Shown here in pieces: positions 48,556 through 57,287 of a stretch of DNA of 64,000 nt (position 1 is its first letter; every line of letters begins with the position of its first letter). The notes under the pieces were generated by a model that was given only the letters and a program-made list of their open reading frames with translations, was not told the origin of the DNA and made no database searches. Source of the stretch: Nocardia vaccinii NBRC 15922 (lineage in GTDB: Bacteria; Actinomycetota; Actinomycetes; Mycobacteriales; Mycobacteriaceae); assembly GCF_001613305.1 (NCBI RefSeq), contig NZ_BDCC01000039.1:34982-98981 (forward strand), given 5' to 3'. The translations under genes and the position numbers were made by a program.

Positions 48556-48945
48556 TCAGTAACCGGCTCGCGGAGTGAAGCCGGGATCCGACAGTGTCGG
48601 TGGGGGTTTCGGCGCGGCGGTCTGCGGATGAGTCTGCGGAGCCTGGGGTTGCGGAGCCTGGGGTTGGGGCTCCTGGGGCTGCGGAGCCTGGGGTTCGGTG
48701 GCCTGCGGCTGCGCGGTCTGGGGTGGCGGCGCGACGGCCGGGGCCGACGAGGCCGGGACCAGGGGCGCGCTGGTCGCCGTGGCGCTCGTGGGAGATGCCG
48801 AGGAAGGCGCCGTCGGCGCCACGGTGGTCGTGGTGCTCGGCGCGGTTCCGTGACCGGAATTGTCGCAACCGGCGAGCGCAACCGGTCCGATGATCGCCGA
48901 AGTGGCGAACAGTATTGCGCTGGAAGCCTTTTTCAACGTGCTCAT
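48556..48945 (-). CDS. Small proline/glutamine-rich lipoprotein
   Basis: A 129-residue lipoprotein with a basic start, a hydrophobic segment (AILFATSAIIGPVALAG) and a lipobox ending in Cys (VALAGCDN). The mature part is entirely low complexity: a Thr/Ser/Ala/Pro stretch, then Gln-Pro repeats (PQAPQPQEPQPQAPQPQAPQ), probably an extended spacer crossing part of the cell wall. It is the first gene of a likely three-gene operon with the SGNH hydrolase and acyltransferase. The ATG at 48945 lacks a clear Shine-Dalgarno. No function can be assigned beyond a wall-spanning or anchoring role. Confidence 0.68.
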   Translation of the reverse strand: MSTLKKASSAILFATSAIIGPVALAGCDNSGHGTAPSTTTTVAPTAPSSASPTSATATSAPLVPASSAPAVAPPPQTAQPQATEPQAPQPQEPQPQAPQPQAPQTHPQTAAPKPPPTLSDPGFTPRAGY

Positions 48946-49067
48946 AGTCCATATATCGCATCTCGGAACCTGGATCGCTACAAGACGGCGGTTCCATGGT
49001 CCGGGACCTCGCTCGATGATGGAATGTGTTGTCGGTAACGATGTTCCGAGCCAGGGCGATACGCGAA

Positions 49068-49103
49068 CACCCGACGCTCCCGGATCACCGGGAACGTCGG
49101 GCG
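49068..49103 (-). terminator. Stem-loop similar to the one after regX3
   Basis: CACCCGACGCTCCCGG pairs with CCGGGAACGTCGGGCG, closely matching the hairpin at 46243-46277. It lies downstream of the minus-strand gene at 49126 and probably terminates it, although the following minus-strand bases (TTCGCGTATC) are only weakly T-rich. Confidence 0.5.
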
Positions 49104-49125
49104 TCACGGATCTCGCGGCGGTGTT

Positions 49126-49452
49126 CTAGGTGAGGTGGACCCAGACGGTGCCGATCTGGGGAAGCTGGGTCTGGTTCAGGTGGAACCAGCCGAAGTCGTC
49201 GTGCTGCATGCAGTCGGTGAAGGGGCCCTTGGGGGACGCGCCCTTGCAGTAGATCGGGTGGCTCGTGCCGTAGATGCTGGCGACGACCTGCTTGCCGTTG
49301 GCCTTGGCGTTGATCGCGGCCGGGTCGGTGTACAGCACGAAGTTCGAGGTGGCGTCGTTGTAGTCGCGGGTGTCGTCGGCGTGGGCGGCCGGGGCGACGA
49401 TCGCGGCGCCGGCGACGGTGAGCAGAGCGGTGGTGATCAGTTTCCTCATCAT
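49126..49452 (-). CDS. Small secreted protein, unknown function
   Basis: A 108-residue exported protein. The signal peptide (MRKLITTALLTVAGAAIVAP) ends at AAHA before DDTRDYND. The mature part of about 82 residues has two cysteines (IYCKGASP and TDCMQHDD), suited to one disulfide, and ends in VWVHLT. Consecutive Met codons at 49452 and 49449, or a Met at 49470, could start it; the ribosome binding site is weak. I do not recognise the family. It lies between two stem-loop or palindromic sites and appears monocistronic. Confidence 0.65.
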   Translation of the reverse strand: MMRKLITTALLTVAGAAIVAPAAHADDTRDYNDATSNFVLYTDPAAINAKANGKQVVASIYGTSHPIYCKGASPKGPFTDCMQHDDFGWFHLNQTQLPQIGTVWVHLT

Positions 49453-49596
49453 GGCGGTGGTTTCTAACATCGAAAGATGACATCCGCATGGCGAAAGGGT
49501 GTCGCGCAGGGTTCGCTCCCGGCGCCGCCCACCCGCTCGCGAGTGTCGGGAGCAGCTGATCGGCCGTCCGAAAGCTGTTTTGCCCGAGGATTGCTC

Positions 49597-49618
49597 GGTC
49601 GGACAGATCTGTCCGACC
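49597..49618. promoter_or_regulatory. 22-bp perfect palindrome
   Basis: GGTCGGACAGA followed by TCTGTCCGACC is self-complementary with no spacer. It lies 35 bases downstream of the stop of the Rv0495c-like gene and 145 bases upstream of the small secreted protein gene. No T tract follows on either strand, so a protein-binding operator is more likely than a terminator. Confidence 0.55.
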
Positions 49619-49652
49619 CGATGTCCCGCGTCGCATCGGCGGCCGGACTGGT

Positions 49653-50519
49653 TCAGGCGGTGCGCTCCTCGGCTCCGTGCTGTGCCCGCGCCGTGGCCGG
49701 ATGCACCGCGATCAGGCCCAGGCCCTCGCGACGTTTACAGTGCCGGGCCAGCTCGTCGTAGGCGGGCCGGCCGATCAGCTCGATCAGCTCCGGCGCGTAG
49801 GACTGCCACACGGGCCGTGAGCCGACATGTGCGTCGGGCGAGCCGGAGCAGTACCAGTTGAGGTCCTCGCCGCCGGGTCCCCAGCCGCGACGGTCGTATT
49901 CGGTCAGTGTGGTGCGCAGGATCTGCACGCCGTCCGGGCGGTCCACCCAGTCCTGGGTGCGGCGAATCGGCAACTGCCAGCACACCTCCGGCTTCACCGT
50001 CAGCGGTTCCACGCCGGTGCGCAAGGCCATCGAATGCAGGGCGCAGCCGATCCCGCCCTCGAAGCCCGGCCGATTGAGGAAGATGCACGCGCCCTCGTAG
50101 CGGCGGGTCCGCAGAGCCGGCTCGTCGTCCAGTTCGTCCTCTTCCAGATAGAGCTTCCTGCGCACCTTGCCGTCGGCGTCGGTGGCCTCGCCCATCAGCT
50201 GCCAATCCTGCGGTGTGAGCTTTTTCACAGCCTTGGCGAGCTTCTTGCGATCGTCGTCGTCGCACAGGAACGCGCCGTGCGAGCAGCAGCCGTCATCCGG
50301 GCGGCCCTCGATGATGCCCTGGCAGGCGGGGGTGCCGAAGACGCATGTCCAGCGGGACAGCAACCAGGTCAGGTCGGCCGCGATGGTGTGCTCGTCGTTC
50401 GCCGGATCGGTGAATTCGATCCACTCGCGCGGGAAGTCGAGACCGACCTCGGGGCTGGGGTCGATCTTCGTCGCTGGTCGCAGCCCCGTCGGGGCGCTCG
50501 CGGAAGCTCCTGCCGTCAC
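49653..50519 (-). CDS. Rv0495c-like cysteine-rich conserved protein
   Basis: A 288-residue cytosolic protein conserved across Corynebacteriales beside ppx1. It has a cysteine cluster near residues 59-88 (RWTCVFGTPACQGIIEG, DDGCCSHGAFLC) and others further on (GACIFLNRPGFEGGIGCAL, EVCWQLPIRR, NWYCSGSPDAH, ARHCKRREGLG). The spacing could hold a zinc or iron-sulphur site. The GTG at 50519 gives a length close to the M. tuberculosis protein; a TTG 20 codons upstream is less likely. It is divergent from ppx1. Biochemical function unknown. Confidence 0.8.
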   Translation of the reverse strand: MTAGASASAPTGLRPATKIDPSPEVGLDFPREWIEFTDPANDEHTIAADLTWLLSRWTCVFGTPACQGIIEGRPDDGCCSHGAFLCDDDDRKKLAKAVKKLTPQDWQLMGEATDADGKVRRKLYLEEDELDDEPALRTRRYEGACIFLNRPGFEGGIGCALHSMALRTGVEPLTVKPEVCWQLPIRRTQDWVDRPDGVQILRTTLTEYDRRGWGPGGEDLNWYCSGSPDAHVGSRPVWQSYAPELIELIGRPAYDELARHCKRREGLGLIAVHPATARAQHGAEERTA

Positions 50520-50622
50520 AGGTGTGAGTGTATTGCTCCCGCGGCGGTTCGCACGGACCGGCCGGGTACCGAGTACCAACGGTATTCCGACACGTCACAG
50601 CGCCACCCAGTACCGTGTTGTT

Positions 50623-51618
50623 GTGCGGCTCGGTGTGCTCGATGTGGGAAGTAATACCGTCCACCTGCTCGTGGTGGACGCGCATCGGGGTGGGCACCCG
50701 ATGCCGATGAGTTCGACCAAGGCCACCTTGCGCATGTCGGAGAATATGGACGACAACGGTCGCATCACCGGCGCGGGCGCGGATCGGCTGATCGCGACGG
50801 TGGCCGAATTCGCCAGCATCGCAAAGACTTCCGGGTGCATTCAGCTGATGCCGTTCGCCACCTCGGCGGTGCGCGAGGCGACCAACTCCGAAGAGGTGCT
50901 GCTGCGCGTGCGCCGGGAGACCGGCGTCGAGTTGCGAGTGCTGTCCGGGGTCGACGAGGCTCGGCTGACGTTCCTGGCCGTGCGCCGCTGGTACGGCTGG
51001 AGCGCGGGGCGCATCCTGAACCTCGACATCGGCGGCGGCTCACTCGAGTTGAGCAACGGCGCGGACGAGGCCCCGGATGTCGCGCTGTCGCTGCAATTGG
51101 GCGCGGGCCGGCTGACCCGGGAGTGGCTGCGCGAGGACCCGCCGGGTAAGCGTCGTATCGCGGTGCTGCGCGACTGGCTCGAGGCCGAGATGGTGGCCCC
51201 GGCGAAACAGCTGCTCGAGCCCGGTCGTCCGGATCTGGCGGTGGGCACCTCGAAGACGTTCCGCTCACTGGCCCGGCTCACCGGCGCCGCCCCCTCTGCC
51301 GCGGGCCCCCGGGAGAGGCGTATTCTCACCATCTCCGGTCTGCGGCAGCTGATTGCGTTCATCTCCAGAATGACGGCCTCGGACCGGGCAGAATTGGAGG
51401 GCGTCAGCTCCGATCGGTCACAGCAACTGGTGGCCGGCGCACTGGTCGCGGAGGCGGGTATGCGTGCGTTATCGCTGGATACTCTCGAGATTTGCCCATG
51501 GGCGCTGCGGGAGGGATTGATCCTGCGCAAACTAGATACCGACCTGGACAGCGATCCGTCGACCGGTAACGGCCGGTCCTCGGATGTGCCGGGCCCGACG
51601 GAAACGGTTTTGCGATGA
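50623..51618 (+). CDS. ppx1: Ppx/GppA-type exopolyphosphatase
   Basis: A 331-residue single-module Ppx/GppA phosphatase, expected to release phosphate from the ends of short polyphosphate or to hydrolyse pppGpp. The ASKHA-fold phosphate motifs are LGVLDVGSNTVHLLVVDA and ILNLDIGGGSLELS. Between them PFATSAVREATNSEEVL and VLSGVDEARLTFLAVRRWYG match Rv0496. The start is a GTG at 50623; upstream codons are non-coding. It overlaps the next gene (ATGA at 51615). With ppk2 at 10.4 kb and senX3/regX3 it may belong to phosphate homeostasis. Confidence 0.9.
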   Translation: MRLGVLDVGSNTVHLLVVDAHRGGHPMPMSSTKATLRMSENMDDNGRITGAGADRLIATVAEFASIAKTSGCIQLMPFATSAVREATNSEEVLLRVRRETGVELRVLSGVDEARLTFLAVRRWYGWSAGRILNLDIGGGSLELSNGADEAPDVALSLQLGAGRLTREWLREDPPGKRRIAVLRDWLEAEMVAPAKQLLEPGRPDLAVGTSKTFRSLARLTGAAPSAAGPRERRILTISGLRQLIAFISRMTASDRAELEGVSSDRSQQLVAGALVAEAGMRALSLDTLEICPWALREGLILRKLDTDLDSDPSTGNGRSSDVPGPTETVLR

Positions 51619-53516
51619 GTGAAGATTCGACTCAGCTCTCGGTCGCCGAGCTGCTGGCCCGCAACGGCCAGGGCGCGCCCGCCTCCGGCGGCGGTGGCCG
51701 CCGGCGGCGCAGCGGCCGCGGTATCGGGGTCAACGAGTTCACCGGCGATATGCCCGTGGTGCGGGAGGGCGGTTCCTCCCATGCCGCCCCGGAGGAGCCC
51801 GCCGGGTACGACGCGCCGCCATCTCCGGACCCCGCTCTCGCCTATTCCGCGACGCCGGAATCGGACTATTCGCCGCTGTCGGGGCCGATCGCCTTCTACG
51901 ACCCGCTCGCGCCGAGCGGTTCCTCGCCGAGCGAGTCGCCCGGTTACTCGTCGACCGGTTTCGGGGTCGGCTCCTTCGGTTCCGGTGGTTACGAGTCCGG
52001 CTCATCGGACCTGGGATCGGGTTATGGCGCAACCGATTTCGGTTCGCCGGGGGTGGATCGCTCGTATCGTGCGCCGGAACCGAACGGGCGGGAGGCATCC
52101 GCCGATCCGTTCGGCAGTCCCCGTGCCGCCCAGCCGACACCGGGTGGTCGCCGGGCTCGTCGCGAACTAGCCGAATCACTTGCCGCACAAGATGATTCGT
52201 ACGCCGATCCATTCGGTTCGGCCCCGGTTCCGGAAGTGCCCTCGCCTGGTGGCGGCGGGCGCAGGCGTCGCCGCGAACCCGATGAGCAGCTGACCGAGGT
52301 GCAGCCGTTCCGCGGGCCGCAGGGTTTGGACGCTTATGCGCCGGGCCCGGACTCCCGCGGTCTCAACGGTTTCGCTCCGGGGCCGGATTCCCGTGGGCCC
52401 GGCGCGAATTCGTTCGGCCCGGACTCTCGCGGGCCGGGCCCGAATTCGTTCGGACCGGATTCCCGCGGGCCCGGTGGTCCGCCCTTCGGTCCCGGTGCGG
52501 ACTCTCGCGGGCCGGGCGCCAACGCTTTCGCTCCCGGACCGAATTCTCCTGCTCCGAACGGTAATTCGTTCTCTCCGGGCCCGGATGGGTGGGGTCCGCC
52601 GCGCGGCCCCGAGCCGATGGCGCAGCCGGGCCGCGCACCCGACCTCGACCGCGGCGAGCCCGGCCCGGCCCCGCGGATGGGGCGACGCAACGGCGCCGAC
52701 GGTCCGCCTCCGCCCGGTGGCCTGCCGGCCTGGTCGGCGCGTCGGCGTGCGCCCGCGGACTTCCCGCCGCCCCCGGACCGCAACGGCGGCGAACCGCCCC
52801 GCAACGGTGCGGAGGTTCCGTCGACCGCGGTGTGGTCCCTGGCCAACCAGGGCAAGCCGGGCCCCGGGCCCGTCGGTGATCCGCGCGAGGATCTCGACTA
52901 CCGCCGCGGCGGCCGGCCGCTGCCCTCCGACCCGCTGCCTCGCGATGTCCGGCCGGTGACCGATCTGCTGGCCGTGGATGTGCACGGCCGCACCGAGATC
53001 TACCCCGCCGTCGGCCCCGATTTCGATCCAATCGAGGACGACGATCTCGACCTCGATTACGACGAGGACGAGGAGGACCTGCTCGACTTCGACGACGAGG
53101 ACGAGGAGGACGACGATTTCGACGAGCGTCCGGTCCGCCGGGCTCGTCGCTCGCCGGGGCGCTCCTCGCGCGACCGGTCGCTGAGTGTTCGCTCCAAGGC
53201 GTTGCTGCAGGGCGATCGGCCGCAGTGGCTGAGCTTCGGCGGTGGTCAGGAATCCGAGCGCCGGCAGTGGCTGGTGCTGGCCGGTCAGGTCGTCGGGGCG
53301 GCGGTGGCCGGAATGCTGCTGTTCAAGGGCTTCGAGAAGATGTGGGATCTGCTGCCGTTCGTCGCGCTGGCGCTGGCGGTGGTGGTGATCCTGGGACTGG
53401 TGGCGCTGGTACGGGTGCTGCGGCGCACCGACGATATGTACAGCACGGTGATCGCGGTCGTCGTAGGCATTTTCGTGACGCTCGGGCCACTGGCTTTCCT
53501 GCTCAGTACGAACTGA
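51615..53516 (+). CDS. Large proline/glycine-rich membrane protein (Rv0497-like, expanded)
   Basis: A 633-residue protein, about twice the length of M. tuberculosis Rv0497. The cytoplasmic N-terminal 460 residues are low complexity: Ser/Gly/Tyr-rich, then a repeat of PDSRGPG with GANSFG or PNSFG units (about residues 238-310), then Pro-rich. A strongly acidic tract (DDLDLDYDEDEEDLLDFDDE, about 476-500) precedes a basic patch (RPVRRARRSPGRSSRDRS). Three membrane segments end the protein (WLVLAGQVVGAAVAGMLLF, LLPFVALALAVVVILGLVAL, VIAVVVGIFVTLGPLAFLL). It is translationally coupled to ppx1. The disordered head could be a scaffold; no function is established. Confidence 0.8.
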   Translation: MSEDSTQLSVAELLARNGQGAPASGGGGRRRRSGRGIGVNEFTGDMPVVREGGSSHAAPEEPAGYDAPPSPDPALAYSATPESDYSPLSGPIAFYDPLAPSGSSPSESPGYSSTGFGVGSFGSGGYESGSSDLGSGYGATDFGSPGVDRSYRAPEPNGREASADPFGSPRAAQPTPGGRRARRELAESLAAQDDSYADPFGSAPVPEVPSPGGGGRRRRREPDEQLTEVQPFRGPQGLDAYAPGPDSRGLNGFAPGPDSRGPGANSFGPDSRGPGPNSFGPDSRGPGGPPFGPGADSRGPGANAFAPGPNSPAPNGNSFSPGPDGWGPPRGPEPMAQPGRAPDLDRGEPGPAPRMGRRNGADGPPPPGGLPAWSARRRAPADFPPPPDRNGGEPPRNGAEVPSTAVWSLANQGKPGPGPVGDPREDLDYRRGGRPLPSDPLPRDVRPVTDLLAVDVHGRTEIYPAVGPDFDPIEDDDLDLDYDEDEEDLLDFDDEDEEDDDFDERPVRRARRSPGRSSRDRSLSVRSKALLQGDRPQWLSFGGGQESERRQWLVLAGQVVGAAVAGMLLFKGFEKMWDLLPFVALALAVVVILGLVALVRVLRRTDDMYSTVIAVVVGIFVTLGPLAFLLSTN

Positions 53517-53531
53517 TTCGGGAGTGAGCAC

Positions 53532-54437
53532 GTGGGCAACAGAGACTCGCCGGCGACCGGGGTCAAGGTCGGATTGTCGACCGCGTCGGTATATCCGGAG
53601 AACACCGAGGCGGCCTTTCGCTATGCGGCCGAAATCGGTTACGACGGTGTGGAATTGATGGTCTGGGCCGAGCCGGCCAGTCAGAGCATCGCCACCGTGC
53701 AGCAGTATTCGCGACGTTATTCGATGCCGGTGCTGGCCGTGCACGCGCCGTGTCTGCTGATCTCCCAACGGGTCTGGGGCGCGGAGCCGGCCGCGAAACT
53801 CGACCGCAGTGTGCGCACCGCCGAGGCGCTGGGCGCGGCGACCGTGGTGGTGCATCCGCCGTTCCGCTGGCAGCGCCGGTACGCCGAGGGATTCGCCGCA
53901 CAGGTCGCCGAGTTGGAGCAGAACAGTCCGGTGGCGGTGGCGGTGGAGAATATGTTCCCGATGCGCGCGGACAGTCTGTTCGGGCGGCGCGAGGGGTCGG
54001 TGCGGCGGCTCGAGCGCCGGGGCGGGCCGGGACTGTCGGTGACGGCGTTCAGCCCGTCCTATGACCCGACCGATACCGGTTTCCAGCACTACACCCTCGA
54101 CCTGTCGCACACCGCGACCGCAGGTATGGATGCGATGCAGCTCGCCGCACGCATGGGCGAGGGGCTGACTCATCTGCATCTGGCCGACGGACGCGGTGCC
54201 GCGCACGATGAGCACCTGATTCCGGGTGAGGGGACGCAGCCGTGTGCGCTGGTCTGTCAAACCTTGGCGCGCAACGGCTTTCGTGGGCAGGTCGTCATCG
54301 AGGCGAATACCCAGAACGCCCGCACGACCGCGGCCCGCGCGGCCATGCTGCAGCGGGCGCTGGATTTCGCGCACACCCATCTCAACCGCCACGAACCGGC
54401 GTCCTCCCCGGAACCCAGCGGCGTCGGGGGAAGTTAG
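53532..54437 (+). CDS. Xylose isomerase-like TIM-barrel protein (Rv0498-like)
   Basis: A 301-residue sugar phosphate isomerase/epimerase-family (AP endonuclease 2-like) TIM barrel. Visible strands and metal-site residues are VGLSTASVYPENTEAAF, YDGVELMVWAEPAS, VLAVHAPCLLI, VVVHPPFRWQRRYAEGF, VAVENMFPMRAD, LDLSHTATAGMDA, LTHLHLADGRG, DEHLIPGEGTQ and VVIEANTQNA, which provide the Glu/Asp/His ligands of this family. The start GTG at 53532 follows GGGAGTGAGCAC. It is 15 bases after the Rv0497-like gene and likely in the ppx1 operon. Substrate unknown. Confidence 0.87.
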   Translation: MGNRDSPATGVKVGLSTASVYPENTEAAFRYAAEIGYDGVELMVWAEPASQSIATVQQYSRRYSMPVLAVHAPCLLISQRVWGAEPAAKLDRSVRTAEALGAATVVVHPPFRWQRRYAEGFAAQVAELEQNSPVAVAVENMFPMRADSLFGRREGSVRRLERRGGPGLSVTAFSPSYDPTDTGFQHYTLDLSHTATAGMDAMQLAARMGEGLTHLHLADGRGAAHDEHLIPGEGTQPCALVCQTLARNGFRGQVVIEANTQNARTTAARAAMLQRALDFAHTHLNRHEPASSPEPSGVGGS

Positions 54438-54544
54438 CGCGCGCCGATGCCGCGATGGTGAGTTGGTCACATCCGGTTCGGGAATCGCGGCGCCTGCGGT
54501 AACACTTGTACGGTGTACGAGCCATGCGGCGGGAAGGAGCGGCG

Positions 54545-55447
54545 GTGACGGAACTGGCCATCGATGCCGAACGATCGGACAGTGGAGCTGTGCCGGATCT
54601 CGATGACGCACCCTTCAGCCGGGTGTGCGCACTGACCGAACTGCCCGGCCGGGACCCGGAGATCGGTCGCTACCACGGCACGATCGAGCCGATCTGGACC
54701 ATTGGCAGTAAATTGCACGGCGGCACTATGGTCGCCGCGAGCGCCGCGGCCGCCACCCGCCGGCTGCGCGCCACCGCGCCCGATCTGTCCGAGATGTTCC
54801 CGATCGCGGCCAGCACCGACTTCCTCGGCGCGCCCGAGGCGGGCGAGGTCGAGTACGAGGTCCGCATCCGCAAGACCGGCCGGCAGATCTGCCTGGTCGA
54901 CACCGGCCTGGTGCAGGGCGGGCGGACGCTGGTGCACACCGCGTTCACCTTCGGTCACCTCGACGACGACGCCCCGGCCTACACCGCCGACCGCCATACC
55001 GACATGCCCGCCGAACCGCCCGCCGCCGCGCAGATCTACACGCCGGATTCGCCGATGGGCCGCCTGGTGCACGTCTCCGAGGGCGCCTCGGTGGCCCTGG
55101 ACCCCGAATGGGCCCGCTTCCTCGAAAAGGAACAGGGCGAGCCGCGGCTGCGGCTGTGGATCCGCGCCCGCGAGGGCGACCAGCAGGACCCGGACGTCGC
55201 GGCCTATTTCGCGATGATGGCCGGTGATATGAGCCCGCCGCTGCCGATGAATCTGGGCCGCTTCGGCTGGGCCCCGACCGTGCAGATGACCACCTATCTG
55301 CGCCGTCGCCCGGCCCCGGGCTGGCTGCGCGTCATCGCCACCGCTCACGAGATCGGCGAGCGGATGTTCGACGAGGATCAGCTGGTCCTGGATGCCACCG
55401 GTGCGGTCGTGGCGCAATCGCGCCAGCTCGCGCTCATCCCGCGCTGA
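54545..55447 (+). CDS. Thioesterase-like (hot-dog fold) protein (Rv0499-like)
   Basis: A 300-residue protein with two hot-dog-like halves resembling acyl-CoA thioesterase II (TesB-like). Useful segments are GTIEPIWTIGSKLHGGTMVA (first half, helix region HGG), FLGAPEAGEVEYEVRIRKTG, LVQGGRTLVHTAFTFGH and GWAPTVQMTTYLRRRPAPGW followed by DATGAVVAQSRQLALIPR. I chose the GTG at 54545 because AAGGAG lies 5 bases upstream; an ATG at 54524 is in frame. By position it matches Rv0499. Acyl substrate unknown. Confidence 0.78.
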   Translation: MTELAIDAERSDSGAVPDLDDAPFSRVCALTELPGRDPEIGRYHGTIEPIWTIGSKLHGGTMVAASAAAATRRLRATAPDLSEMFPIAASTDFLGAPEAGEVEYEVRIRKTGRQICLVDTGLVQGGRTLVHTAFTFGHLDDDAPAYTADRHTDMPAEPPAAAQIYTPDSPMGRLVHVSEGASVALDPEWARFLEKEQGEPRLRLWIRAREGDQQDPDVAAYFAMMAGDMSPPLPMNLGRFGWAPTVQMTTYLRRRPAPGWLRVIATAHEIGERMFDEDQLVLDATGAVVAQSRQLALIPR

Positions 55448-55497
55448 TCGACGGCGTGCCCGGAACCGGGTCGCGGGGCACCGATAGCCTTGACGCC

Positions 55498-56307
55498 ATG
55501 ACGAGAATTGCGGTGATCGGTGGCGGACGGATCGGCGAGGCGTTGCTCGCCGGTCTGATCGAATCCGGCTGGGCGAGTAAGGATCTGGTCGTCGTCGAGT
55601 CGATGGCGTCGCGTGCGGAATTCCTGAGCGAGCGCCTCGGCATCCGGGTCACAGACGCCGTCGCCGACGCCGCGAGCGGTGCGGATCTGCTGGTCGTCGC
55701 CGTGAAGCCCGGCGATGTGGACGGCGTGCTCGCCGAGGTGAGCAAGGTCTACCTGGATGACGCGCGCGAACGCGTGCTGGTCTCGCTGGCCGCCGGGGTG
55801 ACCACCGCACGTCTGGAGGCCAAACTGCCCGCCGGATTCCCGGTGGTCCGGGTGATGCCCAACACGCCGATGCTGGTCGGCCAGGGTATGAGCGCGATCG
55901 CGGCCGGCCGGCACGCCGACGCGGCGCAGCTCGAGCAGGTGTCCGAGCTGTTGTCCGCGGTCGGGAAGGTGGTCACCGTGCACGAATCCCAGATGGACGC
56001 GGTGACCGCGGTATCGGGTTCGGGTCCGGCCTATTTCTTCCTGGTGGTCGAGGCCATGGTCGAGGCGGGCGTCGGGATGGGCCTGAGCCGCGAGGTGGCC
56101 ACTCGGCTCGTGGTGCAGACGATGCTCGGTTCGGCGGCGCTGCTGGACGAGTCCGGCCAGGACGCGGCCGAACTGCGCGCCGCGGTCACCTCGCCCGCGG
56201 GCACCACGGCCGCGGCGGTGCGCGAGCTCGAACGCGCCGGAGTGCGCTCGGCGTTCATCGAGGGCCTGAACGCGGCGCGTGACCGCTCGGCGGCACACGA
56301 CGGGTGA
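55498..56307 (+). CDS. proC: Pyrroline-5-carboxylate reductase
   Basis: A 269-residue enzyme that makes L-proline from pyrroline-5-carboxylate with NAD(P)H in the cytoplasm. The dinucleotide motif is IAVIGGGRIGEALLAGL, PNTPMLVGQGMSAIA holds the substrate and cofactor site, and the proC signature is in AVSGSGPAYFFLVVEAMVEAG with SPAGTTAAAVRELERAGVRS. The ATG at 55498 has no strong Shine-Dalgarno but a TAGCCT -10-like element just upstream. Position agrees with Rv0500. Confidence 0.94.
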   Translation: MTRIAVIGGGRIGEALLAGLIESGWASKDLVVVESMASRAEFLSERLGIRVTDAVADAASGADLLVVAVKPGDVDGVLAEVSKVYLDDARERVLVSLAAGVTTARLEAKLPAGFPVVRVMPNTPMLVGQGMSAIAAGRHADAAQLEQVSELLSAVGKVVTVHESQMDAVTAVSGSGPAYFFLVVEAMVEAGVGMGLSREVATRLVVQTMLGSAALLDESGQDAAELRAAVTSPAGTTAAAVRELERAGVRSAFIEGLNAARDRSAAHDG

Positions 56308-56499
56308 CCCCTGATTCGCGCAGGTAATTGAACGCCACGCGTCCGTAGCCTGACCGGCCGGTTATCTGCCCGGCAAATCCGATTTCTCACACCCGTCGCA
56401 GCAATCCCACTGGTCCCGCTAAGCTTCAAGGAGCACGTGCGTGTCTGTTCCGCCGGTGGGGAAGCCGGCGGCGCGGACGTGCCGAAGGTCGGTGACGCA

Positions 56500-56724
56500 A
56501 TGATGTCTGGAAACAGCTCTGCGAGTACGGGACCCGTGGTCAATGGAGGGACGCAGTTCCTCACCGTCGCCGAGGTGGCGAATCTGATGCGGGTATCGAA
56601 GATGACGGTGTATCGGTTGGTGCACTCGGGCGAGTTGCCCGCGGTGCGGGTCGGCAGATCGTTCCGAGTGCACGCCAAGGCCGTGCACGATTATCTGCAG
56701 ACCTCGTATTTCGACGCGGGTTGA
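56500..56724 (+). CDS. Excisionase-type helix-turn-helix protein (Rv0500A-like)
   Basis: A 74-residue protein made almost entirely of a MerR/excisionase-like winged helix-turn-helix: FLTVAEVANLMRVSKMTVYR then LVHSGELPAVRVGRSFRVHA and KAVHDYLQTSYFDAG. It is not phage-linked here; the same gene stands between proC and bS22 in mycobacteria (Rv0500A) and is a conserved chromosomal DNA-binding protein. The ATG at 56500 has GAAGG about 11 bases upstream; an ATG at 56503 follows immediately. Targets are not visible from the sequence. Confidence 0.85.
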   Translation: MMSGNSSASTGPVVNGGTQFLTVAEVANLMRVSKMTVYRLVHSGELPAVRVGRSFRVHAKAVHDYLQTSYFDAG

Positions 56725-57019
56725 TCCCGTAACGGGAGCGATGCCCCGGGTGACCGGGGCAGTGGTCGTTTCGGTTCGTGGCCCGTCTCGCCGCTCGGAC
56801 GCGCGGCGGGTGCGAGGCCCGTTTCGTTTGCCGGTCAGCGGCCCGGTACGATGAATCACCGTCGTGTTCGCCTGCCGGTGCCCGAGAGCCGAGGCAGCGG
56901 TGAGCGCGAATATTGGGAGCGCGGAAACCGGGAGCCATGCGGGCCGGGCGACCCGGGGAACAGAGCGTACGTGAACCGGCGTGCGCGCCGAGTAGAGAGA
57001 GAACGCGAGGAACAACCCT

Positions 57020-57121
57020 ATGGGTTCTGTGATCAAGAAGCGCCGTAAGCGGATGTCGAAGAAGAAGCATCGCAAGCTGCTTCGCCGCACCCGGGTGCAG
57101 CGCCGCAAACTCGGCAAGTAG
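57020..57121 (+). CDS. Small ribosomal subunit protein bS22 (AURKAIP1/COX24 domain)
   Basis: A 33-codon gene encoding [20 protein letters not shown] followed by [13 protein letters not shown], which is as far as I can recall identical to the mycobacterial bS22 protein (Rv0500B). This very basic peptide was found in M. smegmatis ribosome structures near the decoding region of the 30S subunit. A GAGG lies 9 bases before the ATG. The 5' untranslated part seems long, since the nearest promoter-like element (TACGAT) is near 56847. A terminator follows at 57140. The small size means it is easily missed by gene finders. Confidence 0.93.
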
Positions 57122-57139
57122 GCTGTAGCCATCGACAGG

Positions 57140-57172
57140 CCCGTCATCGACAGATGGCGGGTTCTTTCGTTT
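57140..57172 (+). terminator. Terminator after bS22
   Basis: CCCGTCAT (57140-57147) pairs with ATGGCGGG (57154-57161), with one G-T pair and a 6-base loop, and is followed by TTCTTTCGTTT. It ends the bS22 transcript. Confidence 0.7.
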
Positions 57173-57287
57173 CAGGTGGCGAAAATCATCGTTAGATCCT
57201 GGTAAATACCCTCTCCAGGTGCCTGCGGAACCCGTTACCCTGGAGCGCGGGGACAGGCCGCAAAGGGGTTCAGTTGGGATTTTCGGC

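Noticed and set aside
56500..56724. Phage excisionase marking an integrated element
   Set aside because: No integrase or phage genes nearby; the gene is a conserved chromosomal neighbour of proC and bS22 in mycobacteria.
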